Origin: a virus
DNA length: 22,557 nucleotides
Direction: 5' to 3' (one strand)
Virus record (IMG/VR): IMGVR_UViG_3300044985_000125
Coordinates: 1-22,557 of that record
The notes under the pieces: model-generated
The model's input: the letters and a program-made list of their open reading frames with translations, nothing else
The model's database searches: none
What the model was told of the DNA's origin: nothing
Part shown: piece by piece, positions 12,880 through 20,608 of the stretch
Layout: the number at the start of each line of letters is the position of its first letter
Numbering within the stretch: the stretch's first letter is position 1
Program-made: the position numbers and the translations under genes

Positions 12880-13066
12880 TCACTTAGTCCCCTCTCCCCC
12901 CATTCTACACTCCCCCACTACCCCACTACTCTCTCCCTGTCCCGTTCAGATCTACCGCGACTATCACACTGGTTGGGGAAACCTGAGCGGCGGGGGGCTG
13001 GTAGGTTGCCGGGCCAGCCGACCCAGCCCGGACCCCACCACACTCTCACGAAAGGAGCCCCACCCC
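12880..13066. promoter_or_regulatory. Divergent intergenic region between the two arms
   Basis: This 187-bp gap lies between divergent genes. On the minus side it holds a TAGAAT box at 12902-12907. The stretch at 12890-12945 is strongly strand-biased (C-rich on the plus strand). CCGGGC (13009-13014) pairs with GCCCGG (13026-13031). No convincing -35/-10 pair for the rightward gene is seen. Such a region may hold the packaging (pac/cos) site or an origin, since the small terminase is adjacent, but nothing here proves it. Confidence 0.45.
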
Positions 13067-13246
13067 ATGCACCGCTTCAATCTCATCGACGGTCGCCACA
13101 CTTACGAGGCCACGGAGCCCAAGACCTTTGGGCCTTTCGGCCTCAAGTCCGAACACGTCCCGCTCTTCTTCCTCAAGGGCACCGCCATCGGCTCGGCACT
13201 CGCTCTGGGTCTCTCCCGCTGGATCAACTCGGACGACCCCAAGTGA
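13067..13246 (+). CDS. Small membrane protein (59 aa)
   Basis: ATG 13067 follows AAAGGAGCCC. The frame upstream is open but Pro/Ser-rich and non-coding in character. One hydrophobic segment (about residues 31-50, VPLFFLKGTAIGSALALGLS) could span the membrane, with a soluble N-terminus. The TGA stop overlaps the GTG start of the next gene. No family is recognised. Confidence 0.7.
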   Translation: MHRFNLIDGRHTYEATEPKTFGPFGLKSEHVPLFFLKGTAIGSALALGLSRWINSDDPK

Positions 13247-13473
13247 CCATCTTCGACATCGAGTTCCCACTAGGCATCCCCGGAATCGGCAAGACCGAGA
13301 TCGTCGAGCAAGAGGACTTCATCTGCACTTGCTCCATCCCCAACCCCAACTTCATGGGCTCCGGAATACTCCTCTGCACCTCCTGTGGTGACCCCATAGA
13401 GGGTGGCCCCGATGAGCCCGACATCATGTGGCTCGTCCCCCTCGACTTCGATCTCGTCTACGAGAGGTACTAA
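13243..13473 (+). CDS. Small cysteine-rich protein (76 aa, GTG start)
   Basis: The GTG start at 13243 overlaps the previous stop (GTGA) and the TAA stop overlaps the next ATG (TAATG). It has CxC (C28, C30) and CxxC (C45, C48), a likely zinc site, then an acidic end (GGPDEPDIMWLVPLDFDL). The function is unknown. Confidence 0.65.
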   Translation: MTIFDIEFPLGIPGIGKTEIVEQEDFICTCSIPNPNFMGSGILLCTSCGDPIEGGPDEPDIMWLVPLDFDLVYERY

Positions 13474-13742
13474 TGCCTCGACCACCTCGGCAACAGAAGA
13501 ACACCATCCGAGTCTGGTATCGCTACACCGTCCAAGGGGCTGGCACCTTCCCCACCGACATGCTCCGCTACGATGTCTGCTGGCCTTCCGGCCCCGACGA
13601 CGTAACCAACATCGACCCCCGAATGGCCGTCGAGTTCCACAAGATCCGCCGCATCTCACTCACCTCGATCCGAACCCCCACCAACAACCGATGGGCCTCA
13701 TACGGATGGACGGTCCACGACCAAACCTTCATCCCTGCATAG
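13473..13742 (+). CDS. Unknown small protein (89 aa)
   Basis: ATG 13473 overlaps the previous TAA stop. The longer frame from 13428 would overlap the preceding gene without a ribosome binding site. The protein has a basic start (MPRPPRQQKNTIRVWYRY) and then alternating beta-like sequence, ending SYGWTVHDQTFIPA. No motif is recognised. Confidence 0.65.
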   Translation: MPRPPRQQKNTIRVWYRYTVQGAGTFPTDMLRYDVCWPSGPDDVTNIDPRMAVEFHKIRRISLTSIRTPTNNRWASYGWTVHDQTFIPA

Positions 13743-13751
13743 GAGCCAATC

Positions 13752-13904
13752 ATGTATCAGCCCTGCGCCGATTGTGGGAGCCTCGTCTCCTGCTACTGCT
13801 TCACCCTCGGTCGCTTCATCGAAGACACCTACTCCGAAGTCTTGGGGGATCCCATCGACATCCCCATCGACATCGCAGAAGCCGAGAAGCGCCTCACCAA
13901 CTGA
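13752..13904 (+). CDS. Cysteine-rich mini-protein (50 aa)
   Basis: ATG 13752 follows AGGAGCCAAT (13741-13750), the ribosome binding motif shared by this arm. The N-terminus has C5, C8, C14 and C16 (MYQPCADCGSLVSCYCFTLG), a compact zinc-binding knuckle. It is followed by an acidic Asp/Ile-rich tail with DPIDIPIDIAEAEK. It is the last gene before the hairpin at 13914-13939. Confidence 0.65.
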   Translation: MYQPCADCGSLVSCYCFTLGRFIEDTYSEVLGDPIDIPIDIAEAEKRLTN

Positions 13905-13913
13905 AGGTAGGTC

Positions 13914-13939
13914 GGAGGCACCAACGCATCGGTGCCTCT
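13914..13939 (+). terminator. Hairpin ending the first right-arm block
   Basis: GAGGCACC (13915-13922) and GGTGCCTC (13931-13938) form an 8-bp stem with an 8-nt loop, extendable by one G-U pair. It starts 10 nt after the stop of the preceding gene. There is no U-run, so it may be a weak terminator of the kind seen in high-GC bacteria. Confidence 0.6.
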
Positions 13940-13966
13940 CCTCGTACCCTCACAGTCAGAAAGTCC

Positions 13967-13996
13967 TTGCCTTGGCTATGCTTGCCATGGTATAAC
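13967..13996 (+). promoter_or_regulatory. Promoter of the long right-arm operon
   Basis: TTGCCT (13967-13972) and TATAAC (13991-13996) are 18 nt apart in the gap between the hairpin and the first gene of the operon. The predicted leader is about 55 nt, ending in AAAGGAGCCG before ATG 14056. Confidence 0.65.
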
Positions 13997-14055
13997 CCTA
14001 ACCTCAACTGGATGAGCAACTACCAGAGAACTACTGTACTAAAGGAGCCGAGTAT

Positions 14056-14277
14056 ATGCCCCGAGCCAAACGCTCCAAGGTGATCGTCGATCAGTATTTC
14101 GTCCTCGACACGTCGAACGAGTCCATCATCTGTGTGGCCGACACCGAAGCCAAGGCCCTCAAAGAGGCCAACTACATGGCCGAAGCCGACGGATGGGATG
14201 AGTCCCTGAGCCTCATCCTCGCAAAGAAGATCAGCAGACTCCTCATCGAGTCCCATCCCAAGATCGTCAAAGCATGA
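14056..14277 (+). CDS. Small protein, first gene of the long operon (73 aa)
   Basis: ATG 14056 follows AAAGGAGCC. The protein has a basic start (MPRAKRSKVIVDQYFVLD), a small beta-rich section and a helix, TEAKALKEANYMAEADGW. The pattern of a short strand followed by DTEAKALKEAN resembles small single-domain phage proteins, but no family is assigned. Its stop overlaps the next ATG. Confidence 0.75.
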   Translation: MPRAKRSKVIVDQYFVLDTSNESIICVADTEAKALKEANYMAEADGWDESLSLILAKKISRLLIESHPKIVKA

Positions 14278-14492
14278 ACCCGAAGGACTACAACGAGACG
14301 CTTGAGATCCTCGCCACCATGGTGCGACCCATCAAAGCTGCTTTGGACACCGAGATCGAGAACCTCAAGGCCGAGAACCGCAACATCCGGCAGCGCCTCA
14401 CCTTTGTCGAGAACCAACTCCACCGCCGTGATCAGCGTGATCAGACGACCAAATCTCTGCGAGCCGTAAAGGAGCCAAATGAAACGACCTGA
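14274..14492 (+). CDS. Coiled-coil mini-protein (72 aa)
   Basis: ATG 14274 overlaps the previous TGA (ATGA). A continuous coiled coil runs from about residue 20 to 55 (DTEIENLKAENRNIRQRLTF). The last residues (VKEPNETT) are encoded by the ribosome binding site and start of the next gene, so the two overlap by 14 nt. It may be a partner or adaptor of the ATPase downstream. Confidence 0.7.
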   Translation: MNPKDYNETLEILATMVRPIKAALDTEIENLKAENRNIRQRLTFVENQLHRRDQRDQTTKSLRAVKEPNETT

Positions 14493-15573
14493 CGAGCAGG
14501 AGTTCGAGCATATCGAGACGACGATTGCCGAACTGCCCAAGTACATGGAGCTTGCCGATCAGACAGGCATCGCTCTCAACATCATCGGTCCCCATGGCGT
14601 GGGCAAGACGCAAATCGTCTACGAATACGGCAAGGCCAACAACCGCCTCGTCTGTGACCGGGTCATCTCGATCATGGACCCGACCGCCGAGTTCGCCATG
14701 GCCGCACTCGATCCGAGTGGCGATCTCAAGTTTCGCCACAATCGCTCCTTCCCCTTCGAAGGATTCGAAGACGAGTGGCTGCACCCCACATCGAAGGCAC
14801 CGCCGATAGTGCTGTTCGATGAGTTCAACCAAGCGCAGACATCCCAACAGAACATGGCCATGAAGATCGTACTGGAGCGCCATGTCCACAACCGCCCACT
14901 GATCCCCGGCACCATGATGGTGCTGGCCGGTAATCGCATCACCGACCACGCCTTCGTGAATCGCTACTCCGGGCCGCTGGCCAACAGAGTTCTCTGGCTC
15001 TACATCCAAGCCTCACTCGAAGACTTCTTCGACTTCGCACACTCCACCAACCGGATCCATGAGTTCGTGATCGCCTACCTCAAGCTGAACCCCAACCACC
15101 TGCACATCTCCACCATGGAGGAGACAACGATCGACGAGCAGACCAAGGTCATGGCCACTTACGAAGGCCCTCACCCCACACCCCGGACTTGGGAATTCGT
15201 CTCCAAGGTTCTCGACTCGAACCCCACAGAGCATGTGCGCCTCACTGCTATCGCTGGACTCGTGGGTCCAGCAGTGGCTACGACCTTTGAGCAGACCTAT
15301 CGGCTCAAGGACGACATGCCCGACCTCAAGACGGTCTGCAACACAGGCGATGGCAAACTGCCCAAGGAAGTGGGGACTCGCTTCGTACTTGTGAGCGCCC
15401 TCCTCAAGAGAGTAAGCGAGGACAACCTCGGCAACATCCTGAAGTACTTCGGCAAGATGGACTCCGAAGTGAGCGTCATGTTCGTGAAGCTGATGCTCAA
15501 GCACAAGCTCACTCTCGCCTCTCACCCGGCTTATGCGGCATGGGCGGTGAAGCATGGCAAGCTCCTCGCCTGA
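14479..15573 (+). CDS. MoxR-type AAA+ ATPase (364 aa)
   Basis: MoxR ATPases work with VWA proteins to remodel or mature protein and metal-cofactor complexes. Motifs visible: Walker A GPHGVGKT (37-44), Walker B VLFDEFNQA (111-119, in the DEhN form typical of MoxR), sensor 1 VLAGNR (148-153), the arginine-finger region GPLANRV (165-171) and sensor 2 TPRTWEFV (234-241). The C-terminal third is helical. ATG 14479 follows the perfect AAGGAGCCAA site (14469-14478). The VWA partner is encoded 2.4 kb downstream at 17933-19120 and a DUF3150-like gene lies between. A CobS-like ATPase is a close alternative name for the same group. Confidence 0.88.
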   Translation: MKRPDEQEFEHIETTIAELPKYMELADQTGIALNIIGPHGVGKTQIVYEYGKANNRLVCDRVISIMDPTAEFAMAALDPSGDLKFRHNRSFPFEGFEDEWLHPTSKAPPIVLFDEFNQAQTSQQNMAMKIVLERHVHNRPLIPGTMMVLAGNRITDHAFVNRYSGPLANRVLWLYIQASLEDFFDFAHSTNRIHEFVIAYLKLNPNHLHISTMEETTIDEQTKVMATYEGPHPTPRTWEFVSKVLDSNPTEHVRLTAIAGLVGPAVATTFEQTYRLKDDMPDLKTVCNTGDGKLPKEVGTRFVLVSALLKRVSEDNLGNILKYFGKMDSEVSVMFVKLMLKHKLTLASHPAYAAWAVKHGKLLA

Positions 15574-15772
15574 TCACGTCAGGGACTTCCGCAACAGACT
15601 GCCCAACTCCTTTGACGACCTTGAGCAAGCGGTCATCGAAGCCTTGGACGCAGCGGACATCGCCTTCCAAAACACCTACGAGGATTTCCCCGAGGCACAA
15701 CCCGAGTTTCGCTTCGCCCAGAACGTGGACTACCTCGCTCTTGGGAACACTGACAACGGATGGTACAGATGA
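15554..15772 (+). CDS. Small acidic protein, first of a tandem paralogous pair (72 aa)
   Basis: ATG 15554 lies 20 nt inside the end of the ATPase gene. The protein is acidic and shares a pattern with the next gene: F/L-D-D-L-E near residue 20, then an I-x-x-L-D helix, and an end of DYLALGNTDNGWY here against DWLTIGSTEPNWY there. It is therefore a tandem duplicate. The function is unknown; position suggests an accessory to the MoxR system. Confidence 0.7.
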   Translation: MASSSPDHVRDFRNRLPNSFDDLEQAVIEALDAADIAFQNTYEDFPEAQPEFRFAQNVDYLALGNTDNGWYR

Positions 15773-15987
15773 TTGACCCACCTAAGCTCGACGACCTTGA
15801 GAGCGGGATCATCCAAGTGCTTGACGAGTTCGACAAGAAGTTCATCAACCTGATACTGCACCACGACGAAATCGTCGCCGAGAACGCGGGAAGCGACACC
15901 GTGAGCATCTCTGAGAACCTCGACTGGCTGACCATCGGTTCGACCGAGCCTAACTGGTACGGATCGGGGAAGCTGATCAACTCATGA
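15769..15987 (+). CDS. Small acidic protein, second of a tandem paralogous pair (72 aa)
   Basis: ATG 15769 overlaps the previous TGA (ATGA); an in-frame ATG at 15760 is the alternative. Shared with the upstream gene are LDDLESGIIQVLDEFD against FDDLEQAVIEALDAAD, and the ending NLDWLTIGSTEPNWYG. The C-terminal GSGKLINS is unrelated to a P-loop in context. Its stop overlaps the next ATG. The function is unknown. Confidence 0.7.
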   Translation: MIDPPKLDDLESGIIQVLDEFDKKFINLILHHDEIVAENAGSDTVSISENLDWLTIGSTEPNWYGSGKLINS

Positions 15988-16322
15988 CCTACCCAATGCT
16001 TGGCGACGGTGCCAACGATTTCTCCCGCTCCAAAGGCAACTGGGAGATCCTGCCTCACTACTTCCTGATCTGCACTGGCGAGACTGCGATCACCATCAAG
16101 GAACTGAGCCTCTCACCTGCCAAGCACGGCATCACCGCCATCTGGAACGTGTGCTTCGGTAGTGATCCACCAACCCAACGCAAATGCGACAACCCACACA
16201 TGCTGCCCCACGGAGGTACCAAATGGGGCAACAAGTTTGAGCCTGTGACCTTTCGGCTCGACAAGAAGAGCCGTCACCGCCGTTTCATCCCACGCAAGAA
16301 GGAGCCAAAGAAGAATGCCTGA
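15984..16322 (+). CDS. Unknown basic protein (112 aa)
   Basis: ATG 15984 overlaps the previous stop (ATGA). The chain looks beta-rich (YFLICTGETAITIKELSLSP) with a very basic C-terminus (KKSRHRRFIPRKKEPKKNA). The last codons lie in the AAGGAGCCAA ribosome binding site (16299-16308) of the next gene. No family is recognised. Confidence 0.7.
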   Translation: MTYPMLGDGANDFSRSKGNWEILPHYFLICTGETAITIKELSLSPAKHGITAIWNVCFGSDPPTQRKCDNPHMLPHGGTKWGNKFEPVTFRLDKKSRHRRFIPRKKEPKKNA

Positions 16323-17172
16323 AGAGCAGAAGGGCTCGCTAAAGGAGCGAGCGATCCTCGTCCGACTGGAGCGAACGAACGTCTGGTTGGGCAAGCGTAC
16401 CGACAAGGAAGCCGCCGCTGCCTATCAGAAGGCCCACGGTCTGACTTCCAAGCACGGCGACTACAAGCGTGATCTGTTCCCGGACTGCGATCAGCCCAGA
16501 GAGCAGGTCATGAACGCCATCAACCACGTCGACTACGTCTATCGGCGTCGAACCCTGCCGTGGTTGCCCGGTGTCAACATCATCGCCACGCCGCTGTTCC
16601 TCAACTTCACAGAGGCCATGAACGAGGCCATGACCAAGCTCGACAAGGCCCGCATCGAACTGAAGAATCAGTGGCCCGCAATGGTGGCTGCCGGAATCAC
16701 CAACTCGAAAGGCACCGCATCCTTGGACGAGTACCCCACGGTCGAGATGCTCGACGACATGTACCAGATGGACCTCACCTACTACCCCGTGGCCGACAGC
16801 CACGATTTCCGCGTCACACTCCCCGCCGATGTGGTCACAAGCATCAAGGAGCGGCTCAAGGAGGACAACGAGAAGCGCCTCGCCCAGACCACGATCGAGA
16901 TCTGGAACAGGCTCACCAAGGAGATCGAACAGGCTTGGAAGAACCTCGACGGCAAGAAGCTCCGGCCCGAGTGGTTGGAGCGCATCAAGGAACTGTCCAA
17001 GTCCATCCCCGATCTGAACCTCGCCGACGATCCCGATCTCAACGAAGCCGCCAAGAAGGCTGAGGCTCTCACCGTTCACGACATCGAAACCCTGAAGGGC
17101 GACCCCGCACTGCGTAAGGAGACTGCCGAGAAAGCCGAGGCTCTCTACGAGAACCTCAAGGATCTCTTCTAA
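16315..17172 (+). CDS. DUF3150-like coiled-coil protein of the MoxR/VWA set (285 aa)
   Basis: The pattern LPWLPGVNIIATPLFLNF (about 81-98), then a helix, then EYPTVEMLDDMYQMDLTYYP (about 138-157) and DSHDFRVTLP resembles the phage DUF3150 family as I remember it. Members often sit between MoxR/CobS-like ATPase and VWA/CobT-like genes. The rest is helical and charged (KERLKEDNEKRLAQTTIEIW). ATG 16315 follows AAGGAGCCAA. It probably bridges or regulates the ATPase and the VWA protein; the exact role is not known. The family call is from motif memory, not a search. Confidence 0.65.
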   Translation: MPEEQKGSLKERAILVRLERTNVWLGKRTDKEAAAAYQKAHGLTSKHGDYKRDLFPDCDQPREQVMNAINHVDYVYRRRTLPWLPGVNIIATPLFLNFTEAMNEAMTKLDKARIELKNQWPAMVAAGITNSKGTASLDEYPTVEMLDDMYQMDLTYYPVADSHDFRVTLPADVVTSIKERLKEDNEKRLAQTTIEIWNRLTKEIEQAWKNLDGKKLRPEWLERIKELSKSIPDLNLADDPDLNEAAKKAEALTVHDIETLKGDPALRKETAEKAEALYENLKDLF

Positions 17173-17528
17173 TGCAGCTAACTGATCCCGGACCGATCCT
17201 CGCAAAGCATCAGCGGTCCTACTTCAAGAAGTTCACTTGGATCGACTGGTCGGGAGCCGCATGTCCCGTCGTCGCATCTCTCTTCAACGCCTACATCGGC
17301 AACATGGAAGCTGCCTTTTGGGCCGGTGTCGTCTTCATCGTGGTGATGCTCGTGATCGCAAAGGAGCAGCGCATCGAGGAACTGCTAGATCAGGGCAAGC
17401 TCGCCATAGAGCAGCGCAACATGGCGATGTCACTGATCCAGAACAGCCCCATAGAGAAGCTCTTCCAAGACATCCATGAGATGCATTCGATGGCCGCCAA
17501 GCCCACCAAGAAAGAGACACAGCATTGA
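17172..17528 (+). CDS. Membrane protein with two TM segments (118 aa)
   Basis: ATG 17172 overlaps the previous TAA stop (TAATG). Two hydrophobic segments (about 27-43 and 46-63, including AAFWAGVVFIVVMLVIA) form a hairpin, followed by a cytosolic coiled coil (KEQRIEELLDQGKLAIEQRN). Its place inside the MoxR-VWA set suggests it may tether that complex to the membrane. No family is recognised. Confidence 0.75.
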   Translation: MQLTDPGPILAKHQRSYFKKFTWIDWSGAACPVVASLFNAYIGNMEAAFWAGVVFIVVMLVIAKEQRIEELLDQGKLAIEQRNMAMSLIQNSPIEKLFQDIHEMHSMAAKPTKKETQH

Positions 17529-17719
17529 TAGCCACTCCCACACAGAAGCCGCAGTACAAGAAGGACTCGGTACGTTGCTCCATCTGCTTCGATGAGGCGA
17601 CGACCACCTGTCAGTACTGTGACAAGCCGCTCTGCCAAGACTGCAAGATCTTGGAGAGAGAGTGCGTCCACTACCGCTGGAAGAACCTCCGCAAGAAGAG
17701 GGAGGCCAAGGGTGCCTGA
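17525..17719 (+). CDS. Zinc-finger protein, cross-brace type (64 aa, TTG start)
   Basis: The TTG at 17525 overlaps the previous TGA (TTGA). Seven cysteines and a histidine (C18, C21, C29, C32, C37, C40, C47, H49) give CxxC-CxxC-CxxC-CxH, the spacing of B-box or RING-like double zinc folds. The C-terminus is basic (RWKNLRKKREAKGA). Such fingers usually mediate protein contacts. It is probably an accessory of the neighbouring MoxR/VWA proteins. Confidence 0.7.
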   Translation: MIATPTQKPQYKKDSVRCSICFDEATTTCQYCDKPLCQDCKILERECVHYRWKNLRKKREAKGA

Positions 17720-17936
17720 GTACATCTACAACGGGCCGCACATCATCTGCATCTGCGTGGGTGAGGAGATCAAGGACATGCACGACAGGCACAAGGTACT
17801 TGTCGGCATCGTCCAAACCACCATGAAGCGCAACCGGCCAAACCCGAACCCACGAAAGATCTGGAGTGACTTCTGGTACCCAATGGAGCATTACACCCGA
17901 CCGTTCAACCGCCGCTACGAGGAAGGAGCCAAATGA
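17712..17936 (+). CDS. Unknown small protein (74 aa, GTG start)
   Basis: The GTG at 17712 follows GGGAGG and overlaps the end of the previous gene by 8 nt; the upstream open frame is Arg/Ser-rich shadow. The sequence begins VPEYIYNGPHIICICVGEEI and ends in a basic, aromatic-rich tail (KIWSDFWYPMEHYTRPFNRR). Its stop overlaps the next ATG. No motif is recognised. Confidence 0.65.
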   Translation: MPEYIYNGPHIICICVGEEIKDMHDRHKVLVGIVQTTMKRNRPNPNPRKIWSDFWYPMEHYTRPFNRRYEEGAK

Positions 17937-19120
17937 ACCAACTGCCGTTGCCCCTGATTCGAGCCAAGAATCAGGTCACTCTCAAGGAGTACTTCTACGC
18001 CGTCCTGATGATGGGCATGAAGACCGTCGTCAACGAAAAGATGCCCGCTGCAATGGGCACCGACGGGAAGCACATCTACGTCAACCCGGCGTTCATCAAG
18101 AGCGAACAGTGGACGCAGGACCACATGATCTTCGCGTTCATGCACGAATGCATCCACGTCATGACCGGGGATATGTGGTGGGCCACCGAGATGAGTCTCG
18201 ACAAGGATTTGGCCAATCAGGCTGCCGACCACTGGATCAACCTCACGCTCATCGCCGAGGGGAAGATCGCACCGAAGAACTGCCTCAAGGACACCAAGTA
18301 CCAGACGAGACACGGACTCTGGACGAAGCTCCAGATCTACAAGGATCTTCTGAACCAGCAGCAGGGACAACAAGGAACGACACAAGGCAACGATCCCTTC
18401 AAAGGGGACGTGATACCTGTTCCACCGGACCCCAACCTGAAAGCCGAGATCGGGCTCAGGGTGAAGGCAGCCGTCCAAGCTGCCAAGTCCTGTGGTGGTC
18501 CCGTCCCGACGTGGGCTGCCGACATGGTCGAAGACATGGCCAAGCCCAAGGTCAACTGGAAGCGTCGACTCTTCCACCTTGCTTCGACGGTCACCTTCGC
18601 ACGAACCGACTACTCGTACCGCCGTCACAACAGACGCTACATCCCTCAAGGGATCATCGCCCCGACTCTCTACAACCCCGACTCGACCATCGGTGAGATC
18701 GTTTGCGCCGTTGATACTTCAGGCTCCGTCAGTCAAGAGGAGCTAGAGCAGTTTTGGGGCGAGATCGTGGAGATCCTCAAGAACCTTCAGCCCCGCAAGA
18801 TGTGGGTGCTGGACGTGGATACGGACATCAGGAAGACACGATGCTACACACCCGAGGACGAGATCCCAACCAAGGTCGAAGTGTCCGGACGTGGGGGCAC
18901 TTCGTTCATCAAGCCTTTCGACTGGATCGAGGACAGGTTCCAAGGAATTGACATGAGTGCCGGTGAAGACTTCCGGCCGCAGATGCTCATCTACCTCACC
19001 GATCTCGAAGGTGGGTTCCCCGCTAATGCTCCAACCTACCCGGTCATCTGGGTATCAACGACCGACCTCACCGCACCATTCGGCGAGACGATTCACATCG
19101 ACATGGGGAGGGACGAATGA
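17933..19120 (+). CDS. Metallopeptidase-like / VWA domain protein, DUF2201-type (395 aa)
   Basis: The N-terminal part has a zincin-like motif HECIH (71-75) followed by a DLANQAADHWIN stretch (92-103), as in DUF2201 putative metallopeptidases. The C-terminal part is a VWA-like domain with a full MIDAS set: DTSGS (261-265), T323 in GRGGTS and D357 in YLTDLEG. Such proteins are the usual partners of MoxR ATPases. Between the domains is a Gln/Gly-rich linker (about 141-153). ATG 17933 has the perfect AAGGAGCCAA site (17923-17932) and overlaps the previous stop. Substrate and role in the phage are unknown. Confidence 0.88.
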   Translation: MNQLPLPLIRAKNQVTLKEYFYAVLMMGMKTVVNEKMPAAMGTDGKHIYVNPAFIKSEQWTQDHMIFAFMHECIHVMTGDMWWATEMSLDKDLANQAADHWINLTLIAEGKIAPKNCLKDTKYQTRHGLWTKLQIYKDLLNQQQGQQGTTQGNDPFKGDVIPVPPDPNLKAEIGLRVKAAVQAAKSCGGPVPTWAADMVEDMAKPKVNWKRRLFHLASTVTFARTDYSYRRHNRRYIPQGIIAPTLYNPDSTIGEIVCAVDTSGSVSQEELEQFWGEIVEILKNLQPRKMWVLDVDTDIRKTRCYTPEDEIPTKVEVSGRGGTSFIKPFDWIEDRFQGIDMSAGEDFRPQMLIYLTDLEGGFPANAPTYPVIWVSTTDLTAPFGETIHIDMGRDE

Positions 19121-19440
19121 GGAGAGACGAACCGTTGGAGAGAGACATCAAGCGCATCGAGAACTGGAAAGGAGACTGGATCGCACTCCTCAAGTTCATG
19201 GAGAGTATCTGGCCGAGCTACGGCGTGGTCAGAAAGAGGCGAGCCCACAACGTCACGATGTGGGAGTTCGTGACCGGAGGCTGGAGTGGGTGCGAGCAGA
19301 TCATCGACGCCTTCTACTCCAACTACCTTGCCAAGTCGCTGCTCTGGGAAAGCGCACACCGGGGTGGACTGCACGTCCTGATGTACCCGATGGAGGGACT
19401 TGGCGTGGACATGGAGGGAGTGGACGATGACACCAAATGA
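19117..19440 (+). CDS. Unknown protein after the VWA gene (107 aa)
   Basis: ATG 19117 overlaps the previous TGA (ATGA). The sequence is helical and aromatic (LLKFMESIWPSYGVVRKRRA, then SGCEQIIDAFYSNYLAKSLL), with an acidic end. It overlaps the next gene by 14 nt. No family or motif is recognised. Confidence 0.7.
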   Translation: MRRDEPLERDIKRIENWKGDWIALLKFMESIWPSYGVVRKRRAHNVTMWEFVTGGWSGCEQIIDAFYSNYLAKSLLWESAHRGGLHVLMYPMEGLGVDMEGVDDDTK

Positions 19441-19921
19441 GATCCACCCACACATCAGGCCCTTCAAGGTCGCCATCAAAGCGTTGCTCAGAGCGCATCT
19501 GCCTCCCCTTCTGCGGGCCATGAGGGGGGTGGCGCAAAGGAAGGATGGAGTGGTGGTGCCAGAGGCAGTGGCAGCCAAAGCGGGCAAAGTCTTGGGCGTT
19601 ATCATGGCAACCAAGAGCCCGTTCCAACACGACAAGATCGTGAACCACGTTCTGGGCAACGCCGATGCCTACACCCGAGTAGGTTGCGGCAAGGACGTGG
19701 CGGCTATGAGGGCTGCTAACAGTTTGCACTCGAAGATGCAGAGTGTCGAAGCGTGGCTGGCCAATCACCCCAACCCGAAGCGTGTCCCCATGATGAACGG
19801 TAACTCTGAAGCTGCTCCACTACCCGAGGACCTGGAATTGAATGAGCTACTGCAAGAGGCCAAGACCTTGGGTATGGTGTACGACCGGGACTTCGTACTG
19901 CTCTTCAGAAAGGAGGACTGA
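19427..19921 (+). CDS. Unknown helical protein (164 aa)
   Basis: I chose ATG 19427 because GGAGGGAG lies upstream and the earlier ATG at 19400 lacks a site. The protein is basic in the first half (RPFKVAIKALLRAHLPPLLR) and acidic near the end (PLPEDLELNELLQEAKTLGM), ending LLFRKED. That last stretch encodes the ribosome binding site AAAGGAGG of the next gene. No motif is recognised. Confidence 0.7.
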   Translation: MTPNEIHPHIRPFKVAIKALLRAHLPPLLRAMRGVAQRKDGVVVPEAVAAKAGKVLGVIMATKSPFQHDKIVNHVLGNADAYTRVGCGKDVAAMRAANSLHSKMQSVEAWLANHPNPKRVPMMNGNSEAAPLPEDLELNELLQEAKTLGMVYDRDFVLLFRKED

Positions 19922-20608
19922 TTGCACTTGAAGCTGACGGACTCCCTCTTCGCAAACGAGGACACGTTCGCCGCCATCGTGAGAGGCCCGTACTACGCCA
20001 CGGTGTCGAAGATCAAGGACAAGTCGCGGCGCAAAGCTGCAAAGAAGTTTGCCAAGGCACACCGCATGGTAATGACCCTTCAGACTCTACCCGACGACAT
20101 CTACAAGCTCATCCCGAAGGCCACCTACCTTCAGACGGTTGCTGCCGACGGCGGCAAGTTCACAATCGACACCGGGATCGAACTGCCAATGATCGAGGGC
20201 CTCATCGGGTCGAGCTATAGCGGCTCTGCAAAGGTGCTGTCAAAGCTGGAAGACGTGATCGGATGTCACCCCATCGCAGCGAAAGAGTGGAAGGACTCTG
20301 AGCCTATCGCAGCGAGAGGAGAGAAGTTCGCAGAGTTGGTGAAGGACTATCTCAACTTCGCTGGATTCACGACGCCAACTCAAATCTGTTGGTCCGCTCC
20401 CGAGTTGGTAGGGTGCGTGTTGCACATCGACCCTTCTGGTGGTGGTAGGAGTAGGACCGGCCGACAGATTCTCCTTGCGAGGTTGAGTGAGAGGCGTTAC
20501 ATTGACCGCAGCAAGATGAGAACGCCGAAGGTAGTTCGTGCAATGCCCGACGAGCTACTGTCCTACATCGGAGAAGCCAAGCTCTTGCACACAGCCCTCA
20601 GAGATTAG
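19922..20608 (+). CDS. Unknown protein (228 aa, TTG start)
   Basis: The TTG at 19922 directly follows the previous TGA and has AAAGGAGG five nucleotides upstream, an ideal site. The protein has a basic helix (SKIKDKSRRKAAKKFAKAHR, about 29-48), a beta-rich middle (GGKFTIDTGIELPMIEGLIG) and a Gly-rich turn, DPSGGGRSRTGRQ, near the C-terminus. No catalytic motif is recognised. A role in nucleic acid handling is possible given the basic helix and the RecA-fold ATPase downstream, but that is a guess. Confidence 0.7.
   Translation: MHLKLTDSLFANEDTFAAIVRGPYYATVSKIKDKSRRKAAKKFAKAHRMVMTLQTLPDDIYKLIPKATYLQTVAADGGKFTIDTGIELPMIEGLIGSSYSGSAKVLSKLEDVIGCHPIAAKEWKDSEPIAARGEKFAELVKDYLNFAGFTTPTQICWSAPELVGCVLHIDPSGGGRSRTGRQILLARLSERRYIDRSKMRTPKVVRAMPDELLSYIGEAKLLHTALRD

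Noticed and set aside
13961-13968. AAGTCCTT near the right-arm promoter, also found in the repeats at 22441
   Set aside because: Only eight bases match, without the flanking GGCG or AAA, so chance is likely.
16339-17205. Minus-strand 288-codon frame in the right arm
   Set aside because: Antisense to the DUF3150-like gene; Val/Leu/Gly/Asp composition typical of shadow frames and no start site.
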